Assembly (NCBI RefSeq): GCF_014138605.1
Contig: NZ_JACJHX010000011.1
Span: 87,636-151,635 of the forward strand
DNA from: Peribacillus huizhouensis
GTDB taxonomy: Bacteria > Bacillota > Bacilli > Bacillales > DSM-1321
Length of the DNA: 64,000 nt
Direction: 5' to 3'
The notes under the pieces are model-generated. The model saw nothing but the letters and a program-made list of their open reading frames with translations, made no database searches and was not told the origin of the DNA. Of the stretch, positions 9,262 to 17,312 are shown one piece after another. Numbering within the stretch: position 1 is the first letter of the stretch; each line of letters begins with the position of its first letter. Both the position numbers and the translations under genes were made by a program.

Positions 9262-9312
9262 ATATCATTTACTTATGATACGGTTCACCGTGATATAGCT
9301 AAATGCATTTTT
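9262..9312. repeat. rlmH-end repeat, copy B
   Basis: Contains the 20-base core ACTTATGATACGGTTCACCG, identical to copy E and equal to the reverse complement of an rlmH end coding GEPYHK and stop. The inverted partner is degenerate (AGCTAAATGCATTTTTT). Confidence 0.85.
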
Positions 9313-9423
9313 TATTTGATTGATTTTGAAGAAACTCCTTAAAAGGATACAACTCTACATATCACTTTTTAAGGTCCTTTTTGTTGCATCATGTGTCTAA
9401 ATCATTTCATTGATTTAACATTT

Positions 9424-9745
9424 AATTTTTTATTTTTTCTATCCAGTGAAACTTCATTTAGTAGTGATTATCTTCATCCCCCACTGATTGTTCATCCCGT
9501 TCTACTATCGATAAAGCAACACTACGAACTAAGGTTCAATGAATCACAGACTAAGTACGCCACTCCCTTTAGTCTTTCGTCTGTGTGACCAACATCTTGT
9601 GAGCGCAAACTTTACCTATGCGTAACTCTCGGTAAGTTCCACTGTATTTCACCAATCGAGCTTTTAGGGCCGTTCCCCCCACCTACGCTATTTCTGTTCC
9701 TCTAAGCCTTGAGGTGGGGGCGTTATGTCAGTTAATGCGGATTAA
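9424..9745 (+). repeat. Long structured repeat (family L), near-full copy
   Basis: Shares with the copies at 34.5 and 37.7 kb the blocks CAATGAATCACAGACTAAGT, GTCTGTGTGACC, GTGAGCGCAAACTTTACC and AAGCCTTGAGGTGGGGG. No open frame is conserved between copies. It fills most of the gap after the GyrI-like operon. Confidence 0.75.
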
Positions 9746-9904
9746 ACTGACACCTTAGTTTTAGGCTAAATTGACACTTTTAAATATACCAATCCTTTGC
9801 TAAGGTTATCAGTAAATGCGAATACAGCCGCTTGTACAGGTTTGGAGCGAGTTCGCTGATCATTTCCTAGCGCTCGATAATGGTTTCTATGGTGAAGGAT
9901 TCAT

Positions 9905-10105
9905 ATGATTTATCAGAATGTTCTTTCTATAGTAGAAACCCATTTGTACTATCATAAAGGTACTCCTGTTGAAGATGTATGCGATTTAGGTTTCAAAGGA
10001 AACGACAACCTGACGCTACTATTCCTTGATACCTATATAGAAAAAATAAGGAAGGTTTATGAACATGCAAAAAACAACAAGTTATTCAAACACACGAACT
10101 TTTGA
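9905..10105 (+). CDS. Doubtful 66-residue ORF upstream of the ECF S component
   Basis: An ATG follows AAGGATTCAT and opens a 66-codon frame (starting MIYQNVLSIVETHLYY) that overlaps the start of the next gene by about 40 bases. No family is recognised. It could be a leader peptide, a remnant of a larger gene, or a chance frame; the region before it (9746-9904) holds no recognisable riboswitch. Confidence 0.25.
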   Translation: MIYQNVLSIVETHLYYHKGTPVEDVCDLGFKGNDNLTLLFLDTYIEKIRKVYEHAKNNKLFKHTNF

Positions 10106-10598
10106 TTTAATTCTAACATCCATGTTAATTGCACTCGTATTCGTTGCCACAGTCTTGTTAAATATCAAACTACCGATCACGGCAAATGGAGGTTTAGTTC
10201 ATCTTGGAACAGCTATGCTATTTATCGCATCCATCTTATTTGGGCCTAAAAAAGGCGCCATCGCTGGTGCGGTGGGGATGGGGCTATTTGACTTAATCTC
10301 CGGATGGACATTGTGGGCACCGTTCACCATTTTAACTCGAGGGTTACAAGGGTATCTAGTTGGGAAAATTGCCTGGTCGAATGGACGCAACGGAAGAAGT
10401 ATTGGTTTCAATCTATTCGCTACTATCCTTTCGGTTCCATTTATGTTAGCGGGTTATTATATTTGTGAAAGAGTGATTTTTGGTAGTTGGATTGTACCAG
10501 CAGCCTCAATTCCCGGAAACATCATTCAAAATGTTGTAGGGATCTGTGTAGCCATTCCAGTTTGTGCTGTACTGAAAAAAATTCCACTTTTTAAATAG
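10065..10598 (+). CDS. ECF-type transporter S component
   Basis: A 177-residue protein with about six hydrophobic segments. GGLVHLGTAMLF and FGPKKGAIAGAVGMGLFDL are typical of the substrate-binding S subunits of energy-coupling-factor vitamin transporters (COG4720-like). Such subunits bind the vitamin and dock onto shared EcfA/EcfA'/EcfT modules, which are not in the window. The substrate cannot be assigned; pyridoxine-, hydroxymethylpyrimidine- and queuosine-precursor-type S components are possible. The second ATG was chosen because AAGGAAGG is nine bases before it and too close to the first. It is a single-gene cassette between rlmH-end repeats B and C. Confidence 0.82.
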   Translation: MQKTTSYSNTRTFDLILTSMLIALVFVATVLLNIKLPITANGGLVHLGTAMLFIASILFGPKKGAIAGAVGMGLFDLISGWTLWAPFTILTRGLQGYLVGKIAWSNGRNGRSIGFNLFATILSVPFMLAGYYICERVIFGSWIVPAASIPGNIIQNVVGICVAIPVCAVLKKIPLFK

Positions 10599-10660
10599 CT
10601 TTTAAAAAGATGCGTATAAACACATATAGTTTCTTATTAACATTATTTTATATTACATGA

Positions 10661-10702
10661 AAAAGGGAGAACGCTTTGTCTATCAAGCATTCTCCTTTTT
10701 TT
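10661..10702 (+). terminator. Terminator after the ECF S component
   Basis: GGGAGAACGCTT pairs with AAGCATTCTCC and is followed by seven T; the A tract before it would also serve the opposite strand. Confidence 0.85.
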
Positions 10703-10735
10703 GTTTTCATTAAACCTCAGATTTATATGCCCCCA

Positions 10736-10782
10736 TATATTTACTTATGATACGCCGTGATGAATCTAAATGAGTTTTTTAT
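10736..10782. repeat. rlmH-end repeat, copy C (deleted)
   Basis: Contains ATTTACTTATGATACG followed directly by CCGTGA, so GTTCA of the core is lost. The inverted partner AATCTAAATGAGTTTTTT is present. Confidence 0.75.
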
Positions 10783-10879
10783 ATTTGGATTTCCATATAT
10801 TCTTACTATTATCCAAAGTCAGATTTCAATATCTGTTTATTCAAGGAAAAAATCAGCAATAATGCACCAGTTTATTCAT

Positions 10880-11299
10880 TTATATAAAATTATTTAGTTT
10901 CTCATAAATGCTTAATAAATGTTGTCTTTCCTCCTCTGTTAACTTTTCGAATAGATTTCTACGCAGTGTATTTCCTTCTTCGTGAGCTTTATTGATCATA
11001 TCGATTCCCTTGTCAGTAATCGCTAAGTATATAATTCTACGATCGTCATCATCAATAAGTCGAACAGCTAATTTTTTTTGTACGAGTTTTTCAGATAAGT
11101 GAGTTAGAGAAGGAGGGGTCAAGCCTAAAGCTCTTGCGATATCTGATGGGCGACTTTTTCCGTTCCTCTTTAAGTGGCTGAGAACAAGAATATGAGAGAT
11201 ACCTAGGCTTTCTTTGAACATTTTATTCCACTGAATAATTAAATTGTTCGTGACCTGGTCCATGGAATGAATTAGTTCAAAAATTGTTTGCTCTTTCAT
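10880..11299 (-). CDS. MarR-family transcriptional regulator
   Basis: The 139-residue protein has the MarR winged helix: RPSDIARALGLTPPSLTHLSEKLVQKKL as recognition region near residues 55-82, then the wing with DDDRRIIYLAITDKG. MarR dimers usually repress their own operon until a phenolic or similar ligand binds. The ATG at MKEQT was chosen because AGGGA precedes it by nine bases; the longer upstream frame runs into the dehydrogenase gene and has no family similarity. It lies 76 bases downstream of the dehydrogenase on the same strand. Two near-palindromes upstream of the dehydrogenase genes are candidate operators. Confidence 0.9.
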   Translation of the reverse strand: MKEQTIFELIHSMDQVTNNLIIQWNKMFKESLGISHILVLSHLKRNGKSRPSDIARALGLTPPSLTHLSEKLVQKKLAVRLIDDDDRRIIYLAITDKGIDMINKAHEEGNTLRRNLFEKLTEEERQHLLSIYEKLNNFI

Positions 11300-11375
11300 G
11301 TATTTATATCCCTGCTTTCTATAATAGTAAGTGCCCCCTAAAGACAATAGGGGGCCCTCACAGTATATTAATATT

Positions 11376-12110
11376 CTATTGAGCAGAAAATCCTCCGTCA
11401 ATAACTAATTCTGAACCAGTGATGTAAGATGATTCATCTGATGCTAAGAACAATGCAGCATTTGCAATATCTTCAGGTTTACCTAAACGTTGCAGAGGAG
11501 TTGCTTGAATTAAACTCCCAAGAAGCTCTTTTGATGTGCTTAGAGATTGAGTCATCGGTGTTTCAATAATACCAGGGAAAAGAGTATTTACACGTACTCC
11601 CTGACGGCCAAAGGTCGTTGCGGCTGCTTTAGATAGCGCACGAACTGCCCCTTTTGATGCAGAATAATGATTAAAGCCTTGGCCGATCTGAGCAGTATAA
11701 GAAGAAATATTAATAATTGAACCTTCCTTTTGAGCTGCCATATATGGAGCAACATATTTAATACCAGCAAATGGACCATAACCATTAATAGATAACATCT
11801 TTTGCCAATCATCCAAATCAATATCTTGGTATGGTTTTTCTGATGAAATCCCAGCGTTGTTTACAAGAATATCAATTTTCCCGAAGCGATCGCTCACTTC
11901 CTTGGCTAATACTTCCCAATCCTCATCTAAAGCAACATTTAATTTCATTCCATATACATTTTCTTTTTGGCTTACATGTTCGAATGCTGCCTCGTTAATA
12001 TCTGCAGCGATAACGATAGCACCTTCTTGACTGAAAAGATCAACCATACGTTCACCTATACCTGAAGCTCCACCAGTAATAATTGCAACCTTATTATCTA
12101 AGCGTCCCAT
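11376..12110 (-). CDS. Short-chain dehydrogenase/reductase (SDR)
   Basis: A 244-residue classical SDR. TGGASGIGE (residues 12-20) is the NAD(P)-binding motif, NNAG the structural motif, S and YSASK the catalytic Ser-Tyr-Lys, and LFLASDESSYITG with VIDGG the usual C-terminal region. The acidic AADIN after strand 2 favours NAD over NADP. Substrate is unknown; the family acts on alcohols, sugars, steroids and acyl thioesters. The ATG follows AGGGAGG. It is expressed with marR downstream and a deleted SDR remnant upstream, suggesting an earlier pair of dehydrogenases under one MarR regulator. Confidence 0.93.
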   Translation of the reverse strand: MGRLDNKVAIITGGASGIGERMVDLFSQEGAIVIAADINEAAFEHVSQKENVYGMKLNVALDEDWEVLAKEVSDRFGKIDILVNNAGISSEKPYQDIDLDDWQKMLSINGYGPFAGIKYVAPYMAAQKEGSIINISSYTAQIGQGFNHYSASKGAVRALSKAAATTFGRQGVRVNTLFPGIIETPMTQSLSTSKELLGSLIQATPLQRLGKPEDIANAALFLASDESSYITGSELVIDGGFSAQ

Positions 12111-12123
12111 TGTGTTTTCCTCC

Positions 12124-12267
12124 CTAACGTAATTTATTTGTTCCACCATCAACCATAATTGTTTGACCAGTAATATAATCCGAATCACTGCTTGCTATGA
12201 AGACAGCTGTTCTACCTTTACCAGAAGCACTACCTGTTACAATCCTAACGTTCCCTTGTAATCTCAT
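12124..12267 (-). pseudogene. Internally deleted SDR, 47-codon remnant
   Basis: The frame begins MRLQGNVRIVTGSASGKGR, a nucleotide-binding N-terminus of the SDR family, and continues directly into AVFIASSDSDYITGQTIMVD, the C-terminal segment. About 200 residues including the catalytic Tyr-Lys are missing, but the frame is intact and ends in a stop 13 bases before the start of the full SDR. AAGGT lies seven bases before the ATG. The remnant is probably non-functional; deletion by recombination between tandem SDR genes is one explanation. Confidence 0.75.
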
Positions 12268-12290
12268 TTACATTACCTTTTTCGTATATA

Positions 12291-12320
12291 TTTAGACATC
12301 TAAATATTTAACATCTAAAT
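12291..12320. promoter_or_regulatory. Candidate MarR operator pair
   Basis: TTTAGACATCTAAA and ATTTAACATCTAAAT are adjacent near-palindromes sharing ACATCTAAA, located 24 bases upstream of the deleted SDR and therefore at the head of the SDR-marR unit. Spacing and symmetry fit a MarR-type dimer site; this is inference. Confidence 0.5.
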
Positions 12321-12645
12321 AATAACATGCCGATTTATCGGATGCAACAAAAGTTAATTTTGAGTACACACATGATATGTCCCTTTAAAAGTAAGTGAAA
12401 TAGAGACAATTGGTAAACCGGCCAGCACATCCATCTTCATTGGAGTTGTCTTCTAACTCCTATTAAATTCTGTTCCTTAATCAAAATTCTTCCCCTTGTC
12501 GCTCATTACCGTTCCTCCCTATAGGTATTTATTATGTAAAAACCTTACATTATTTCGTACCCAAGTAAGAGTTAGAGCAAACGAGATTTCGCAGACATTT
12601 CCTAAGTACTGCCCACATCCCTAAATTGTTTATCATTATTAAAAA

Positions 12646-12680
12646 AAGAATAGTGACCATAAATCGGTCACTATTCATTA
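12646..12680. terminator. Hairpin in the SDR-subtilase intergenic region
   Basis: GAATAGTGACC pairs with GGTCACTATTC around a short loop. No strong T tract follows on the plus strand; A-rich sequence precedes it, so it could terminate minus-strand transcripts. Confidence 0.5.
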
Positions 12681-12718
12681 TATAAATTACTTTTTCTACG
12701 ATTCCGTTTTAACTTTTT

Positions 12719-12777
12719 AAACCTCATTTAGATTAGTTACGGTTCACCGTAACTAATCTAAATGAGGTTTTTTTATT
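12719..12777. repeat. rlmH-end repeat, copy D, perfect 24-bp palindrome
   Basis: Two perfect 24-base arms (12719-12742 and 12747-12770) enclose TTCA. The arms begin AAACCTCATTTAGATTAG; the centre CGGTTCACCG is shared with the other copies. Seven T follow on the plus strand, so it can also act as a terminator. Confidence 0.9.
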
Positions 12778-12966
12778 TAACAAATTCATAGTCTGTTAGT
12801 AGTAGGTAAAAGCGCCTCCATAATTACTATGAAATTGAATGATGAAAAACTATAGTTAGGTATTCCATCTTATTATTTGGAATTTTCAGATAAACATTCC
12901 AAATAATAGATTTAATAGCTTATAATTATATTGTTTATATTTTACATATCATAAGGGGGAAATTAA

Positions 12967-14433
12967 ATGAAGAAGAAACTAGCAATTCTATCTATTTGTT
13001 CGGCTCTATCATTTTCTTTACTCGTTGGGTTCCCAACAAATAAAACAAAGGCTGCACCTGAAAAGGAGCATTATGTATTAGCATATAAAGGGAAGATACC
13101 TGGTAATTTCTCAGAAACAATCTCTAAGGCGGGAGGGGCTGTTGAAAGAGTTATACCTGAAATCGGGATTATTGAGGTTGCATCAGTAGACCCAACCTTC
13201 CTTTCAAAGGTGAAACAAGATACAAACATTCAATCAGCTGGAAGAGAACTTGAAGCATACTTAGAAACTGATCCGGATGACGCAGTGAATTTTACTCCTG
13301 GTACCCCAAATGGGCAGAAAGTCACTTTGGATTCAAACGTAGCAAGCTATTGGGATAAACAATGGGACATGCAGCGTATAACACATGAAGGTGATTCTTA
13401 TAAGTTAAATAAAGGGAATCATGATACGGTTGTAGCAGTTATTGATACAGGAATTGACTTTAGCCATCCGGATTTGAAGGAAAATGTTGATTTCGCTGGT
13501 TCGAAAACCTTCGTACCAGGCACAAAAGATGCTTGGGACCAAAATGGCCACGGTACACATGTCGCTGGATCCATTGCAGCTAATGGGAAGGTTAAAGGTG
13601 TAGGTCCAGATTTATCGGTCAGAGCATACCGTGTTTTTGGAGCAACCGGAGGAGCACAACAATCATGGATTACCGATGCCATTGTATCAGCAGCAAACGA
13701 TGGAGTAGCAGTGATAAATATGTCAATTGGGGGCTGGAGTTGGATGGCTCAAAACTTAGATGAGAAAGGTGATTCTGCTTCAATGGTAGCCTATCACCGT
13801 GCCGTTCAGTATGCAATCCAAAAAGGAGTTACTGTTGTAGTGTCTGCTGGTAATGACTCAAAAAACCTAAGTGATTTACATGATATGCAGGCATATTGGA
13901 AACAAACTTACGGTATAGACATTAAAGGTCCATCTCGTGTCGTTCCAGCCCAAATTCCAGGGGTGATTACTGTATCTTCCTCAAATGAATGGGCCAATAA
14001 GAGCATTGCCTTCTACTCTAATTACGGAAATGTCATCGACGTGGCTGGTCCTGGTGGGGATAATGGTCCATTATATGATAGTTTATACCGTCAGAACCCA
14101 GCCGGAAACCATTTAGATAAACGTGATTACACTTATCGAACATTGTCTACTTACCCTACTTATCCGGTCGCAGGTGGGAATGCAACTACACAATTCAGTG
14201 ACGGTCAATGGCATGGCTATTCCTATTTACATGGAACTTCCATGGCAGCACCGAAAGTCGCTGGTATAGCTGGAGTCATTAAAGCCGCCCACCCTGAGTA
14301 TAATCCTTCCCAAGTGGCAGCCGCTATCAGACAAAGTTCCATTGATTTTGGCAAAGTCGGGAAAGATCCACTATACGGGGCAGGCGAATCCAACATTTAT
14401 AACTTCTTATCAAAGGATAAATCTAAAAAATAA
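12967..14433 (+). CDS. Secreted subtilisin-like serine protease (S8)
   Basis: A 488-residue preproprotein. It has a Sec signal peptide (MKKK, hydrophobic LAILSICSALSFSLLVG, cleavage near KAA), a propeptide to about residue 110, then the S8 catalytic domain with Asp in VIDTGIDFSHPD, His in NGHGTHVAGSIA and Ser in GTSMAAPKVAG. The oxyanion Asn lies in SAGNDS. It resembles extracellular subtilases of bacilli and also lantibiotic-leader proteases, but no lantibiotic genes are near. GGGGG lies seven bases before the ATG. It stands alone between rlmH-end repeats D and E and has its own terminator, so it is a single-gene cassette. Confidence 0.95.
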   Translation: MKKKLAILSICSALSFSLLVGFPTNKTKAAPEKEHYVLAYKGKIPGNFSETISKAGGAVERVIPEIGIIEVASVDPTFLSKVKQDTNIQSAGRELEAYLETDPDDAVNFTPGTPNGQKVTLDSNVASYWDKQWDMQRITHEGDSYKLNKGNHDTVVAVIDTGIDFSHPDLKENVDFAGSKTFVPGTKDAWDQNGHGTHVAGSIAANGKVKGVGPDLSVRAYRVFGATGGAQQSWITDAIVSAANDGVAVINMSIGGWSWMAQNLDEKGDSASMVAYHRAVQYAIQKGVTVVVSAGNDSKNLSDLHDMQAYWKQTYGIDIKGPSRVVPAQIPGVITVSSSNEWANKSIAFYSNYGNVIDVAGPGGDNGPLYDSLYRQNPAGNHLDKRDYTYRTLSTYPTYPVAGGNATTQFSDGQWHGYSYLHGTSMAAPKVAGIAGVIKAAHPEYNPSQVAAAIRQSSIDFGKVGKDPLYGAGESNIYNFLSKDKSKK

Positions 14434-14441
14434 TAGTAAGG

Positions 14442-14469
14442 CCGCTGAGTATAAACTCAGCGGTTTTAT
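14442..14469 (+). terminator. Terminator of the subtilase gene
   Basis: CCGCTGAGT pairs with ACTCAGCGG around ATAA, followed by TTTTATT. Confidence 0.9.
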
Positions 14470-14561
14470 TAATGAGTTAGACTATGAATACTTCCTATTT
14501 ATTGTCTTATCCATTATGAAGTCAATTCTCATAACTTTACTAAAATTATCACTTTACTATA

Positions 14562-14616
14562 AAACCTCATTTACTTATGATACGGTTCACCGCAGTGTAT
14601 CTATATGAGGTTTTTA
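14562..14616. repeat. rlmH-end repeat, copy E
   Basis: Bases 14562-14588 are identical over 27 positions to 16510-16536, which is the end of rlmH plus its trailer (AAACCTCATTTACTTATGAT and ACGGTTC). The inverted partner TATCTATATGAGGTTTTT follows. With copy F it forms a direct repeat flanking the TerD-family cassette. Confidence 0.92.
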
Positions 14617-14969
14617 TTAAACTGGTTATTATCCCAGTAGAAACCTACTCCTATTAATAAGTTCTGGATATTTTTCGTTAATTCTAACGCAAAATAAACA
14701 GATGTGAGTATGAGTTTTTTAAAGCTTTATTAAATAGTTTTTTCAATTTAGGAGCTGTATACCCAGTACTAATCCTTATTCTGATTATTGATGTAATTAA
14801 TACTTTCAAGAGAAAAAAAAGAATAAGCCTAATCTATAGCTGATAAAATCGATAATTTTACTTCCACTTGGGTCAAGTATTCCCAGATAAAAAAAGGAAA
14901 CTAGACATGACATATAACGATCAAAGGTCTATCTGTCGACTTTCTTTTCAAATTTTATATAATTCTAGT
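14617..14969. other. Intergenic region with a short hydrophobic open frame
   Basis: From about 14715 to 14841 the plus strand reads NLGAVYPVLILILIIDVIN then basic residues and a stop, resembling one transmembrane segment, but no start codon with a ribosome-binding site was found. Otherwise nothing recognisable. Confidence 0.4.
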
Positions 14970-16217
14970 CTACTTGTAATCATTTATTGGTCCTTTATCC
15001 ATTATAACTTCTACCATATTTGAAGACCCCATCCTAAGTTTAGGTCTACGCTCTGAGTCCGGTGCACTATAAAGCTCTAATGGACTTATAATAATTCCAT
15101 CGTGCGTATTATGAAGGATTCCGGGCACACAGGAATAAATTCTATCATTATTATTTGCATTCTTGGCGACTATGGTAACGGAGGTTCCATTATGATTATC
15201 TATACTCATGGACACCTTGTATCTGTAGAAGGAGCCCGTTCCATTTGACTGAGCAGAATAAACCACAGGAACAACTGCAAGAATGTCATTATTTAATCTT
15301 AATTTGATTACTTCTGTCTTAGTTGATCGACTATTTCCCCTAATATCCCCCATATGTTCCACTGCCCCGTTGCCAAAACCTCTGAGGGGAGGTGTTCCTT
15401 TCGCCCCAAACATAGCTACATCTATCTGTTTTCCATCCTTTGTATAGACTAAGGCATATATATCATAATCTGTCCCAGTCTCCCAAGATACCGTAGCAGT
15501 AATTTCTGGTGTTTTATCAATGATAACTGGCTTTTGACCTTTGTCGAGACTTATCTTCCCCTTTACCTTTTCAAGGCTTATCGATGACAACGTGTTTTGT
15601 TTATATTTATTTTCAGAAACAGTTAGAGTCTTATCAGGTTCTATTGGCGTTTGTTTTTGAATAGTTTTAGGTTCAGAAGGCCTGTTTTGCTCATCATTTT
15701 CAACCTCAACTCCGTAATTTTTACATAACCCTTCAAGCCCAGAATCAAATCCACGCCAGATTGATCTTGCCTTTGTCTGACCATTCCTTAGATATAATTC
15801 TAATACTACGATTCCATTTTCATTTGTGAAACTAGATGGGGTTAACTGGATAATTGTATTATCGGTACTTATCTCGGCCATTAAATTCTTTACATTTGAA
15901 AATCCCGTGCTATTATCCTCTGTAAGAGTGATCGCTATTTTAGTAATACCATCTGGGACTTTACTCATATCAAAATTAATTTTATGTACTATTGTATTAC
16001 CTACTTGCTCAGATGGTATAAGTGTAGCTACACCAGAAGAGCTCTTTGGTTGATTATAAAATATAATCCCGCTATCTCCTTGTACCTTGTCTGAATCAGT
16101 CAAAAGGAAAGCTGTTAAGGAAATATCTATCGAATTAGAAATTTCGTAGCTAACAGTAACATTACCTTTTGGGGAACTTAAAACTGCATTTGCTCCCATC
16201 TGAAGAAATTGATTCAT
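14970..16217 (-). CDS. TerD-family protein with two TerD-like domains (TerA-like)
   Basis: A 415-residue cytosolic protein. The N-terminal part (about 1-170) has the TerD pattern with IDISLTAFLLT and VLELYLRNG; a low-complexity linker rich in Q, E and K follows (about 175-240); the second TerD-like domain has TATVSWETGTDYDIYALVY and acidic calcium-binding positions. The architecture resembles TerA. TerD-family proteins belong to tellurite/stress and phage-response gene sets whose biochemistry is poorly defined. The other usual members (terB, terC, terD, terZ) are absent, so this is an orphan. GGGAGTGG lies five bases before the ATG. A 39-codon ORF precedes it. Confidence 0.85.
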   Translation of the reverse strand: MNQFLQMGANAVLSSPKGNVTVSYEISNSIDISLTAFLLTDSDKVQGDSGIIFYNQPKSSSGVATLIPSEQVGNTIVHKINFDMSKVPDGITKIAITLTEDNSTGFSNVKNLMAEISTDNTIIQLTPSSFTNENGIVVLELYLRNGQTKARSIWRGFDSGLEGLCKNYGVEVENDEQNRPSEPKTIQKQTPIEPDKTLTVSENKYKQNTLSSISLEKVKGKISLDKGQKPVIIDKTPEITATVSWETGTDYDIYALVYTKDGKQIDVAMFGAKGTPPLRGFGNGAVEHMGDIRGNSRSTKTEVIKLRLNNDILAVVPVVYSAQSNGTGSFYRYKVSMSIDNHNGTSVTIVAKNANNNDRIYSCVPGILHNTHDGIIISPLELYSAPDSERRPKLRMGSSNMVEVIMDKGPINDYK

Positions 16218-16286
16218 TTAAACCACTCCCTACTCCTCTATCCATTTACCACCTAACAATTTTTTATAAATCACTACAAAATCCTC

Positions 16287-16406
16287 TTATAGCCTTTTGC
16301 TAACCTTCTGCAAATCAAGATTATCTTGTTCTTCATATTTGATACATATTTTTTCACGTTCTACTTCTAAACTTAATTCTTCAATACTTATAATATCAAG
16401 GTCCAT
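16287..16406 (-). CDS. Possible 39-residue protein upstream of the TerD-family gene
   Basis: ATG preceded by GAGGGGGATATACTA, a strong ribosome-binding site, opens a frame beginning MDLDIISIEELSLEVER and ending VSKRL. It is acidic with an amphipathic helix pattern and no cysteines. It ends about 70 bases before the TerD-family start on the same strand, so the two could be co-transcribed. No family is recognised. Confidence 0.45.
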   Translation of the reverse strand: MDLDIISIEELSLEVEREKICIKYEEQDNLDLQKVSKRL

Positions 16407-16463
16407 TAGTATATCCCCCTCAAAAAACATTACATTTATTAATAGTATATTTTAGAAAAAATA

Positions 16464-16494
16464 AACAGTCTAATCTTTTTAAAATTAGACTGTT
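16464..16494 (-). terminator. Terminator downstream of rlmH
   Basis: AACAGTCTAAT pairs with ATTAGACTGTT around a nine-base AT loop, followed on the minus strand by TATTTTTTCT. It lies just beyond the rlmH-end repeat. Confidence 0.8.
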
Positions 16495-16508
16495 CTTAAA
16501 TTCCTATT

Positions 16509-16536
16509 TAAACCTCATTTACTTATGATACGGTTC
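16509..16536. repeat. rlmH-end repeat, copy F (the resident attachment-type site)
   Basis: The last codons of rlmH (GAA CCG TAT CAT AAG TAA) and the trailer ATGAGGTTT make up the repeat core. In staphylococci the same gene position (GAAGC.TATCATAA) is the SCC attachment site. Confidence 0.85.
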
Positions 16537-16998
16537 CCCCCGATTGATCCGATAAGCCCGATAAACTTGCTCGACCAAGATTAATCTCATTAATTGGTGC
16601 GGGAAGGTCATTTTTGAAAAAGAAAGGGCTTCGTCAGCACGTTGCATCACTTCTTTGCTTAGACCTAACGATCCGCCAATTATAAAAGTAATTTTACTTT
16701 TTCCATAAGTAGCAAGCTTATCTAGTGTCTCCGCGAGTTCCTCAGAAGTTTTCATTTTCCCTTCGATTGCAAGGGCAATGACATGTGCATCGGGATTGAC
16801 TTTAGCTAGAATTCTTTGTCCTTCTTTTTCTTTAATTTGCAGCATTTCAATCTCACTTAATGTTTCTGGCGCTTTTTCATCTGGAAGTTCAATAATTTCC
16901 ATTTTGGCATAGGCAGACATTCTCTTCATATATTCATCAATGCCTTGTTTCAGATATTTTTCTTTTAGCTTCCCTACAGTTATAATTGATATATTCAT
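16519..16998 (-). CDS. rlmH: 23S rRNA pseudouridine-1915 N3-methyltransferase
   Basis: A 159-residue SPOUT methyltransferase of exactly the usual length. [13 protein letters not shown] and [20 protein letters not shown] are the cofactor-knot motifs; the chain ends INRGEPYHK. RlmH methylates Psi1915 in helix 69 of 23S rRNA in assembled 70S ribosomes. The gene is intact, and its final codons are the core of a repeat found five more times further left, so integration there leaves the enzyme complete. GTGAGGATA precedes the ATG. Confidence 0.97.
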   Translation of the reverse strand: MNISIITVGKLKEKYLKQGIDEYMKRMSAYAKMEIIELPDEKAPETLSEIEMLQIKEKEGQRILAKVNPDAHVIALAIEGKMKTSEELAETLDKLATYGKSKITFIIGGSLGLSKEVMQRADEALSFSKMTFPHQLMRLILVEQVYRAYRINRGEPYHK

Positions 16999-17032
16999 GT
17001 TATCCTCACTTTACAAACAGCTTACAAACACG

Positions 17033-17075
17033 TTATCCACATAAGTTATCCACATATCCACATTTACTATCCACA
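17033..17075. promoter_or_regulatory. DnaA-box cluster upstream of rlmH
   Basis: Four boxes in 43 bases: TTATCCACA at 17033 and 17046, ATATCCACA at 17054 and CTATCCACA at 17067, all in one orientation. Two further perfect boxes lie at 17313 and 17360. In Bacillus subtilis a DnaA-box cluster near yydA (rlmH) is reported, so this may be a conserved replication-control or DnaA-regulon site. Confidence 0.8.
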
Positions 17076-17090
17076 TCTTGTATAGGAATA

Positions 17091-17246
17091 TTAGTTCCCT
17101 ACCATATATACTGCCTCGTTTCGACAATATTCACAGATTGTTGATAACTTTTCACTAGGTACCACATCTAGGGTCGGATACGTTTCTTTCTCTACTACCA
17201 CTGTATCCAGTGCCATATCAACATGATCATTACAGCAATAAATCAT
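17091..17246 (-). CDS. CxxH/CxxC small protein
   Basis: A 51-residue protein starting MIYCCNDHVDMALD and containing ICEYCRNEA. It has the CCxxH and CxxC pairs of the small CxxH/CxxC family (TIGR04129-like) found between htrC and rlmH in many bacilli. The four residues could bind a metal such as zinc; function is unknown. AAAGGAGTG lies six bases before the ATG. It ends 16 bases from the DnaA-box cluster. Confidence 0.85.
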   Translation of the reverse strand: MIYCCNDHVDMALDTVVVEKETYPTLDVVPSEKLSTICEYCRNEAVYMVGN

Positions 17247-17312
17247 TTTTTTCACTCCTTTAAATCGACAAAATACATGCTTATCTTCCTCGTTAGCTTA
17301 TATATAAATAGT

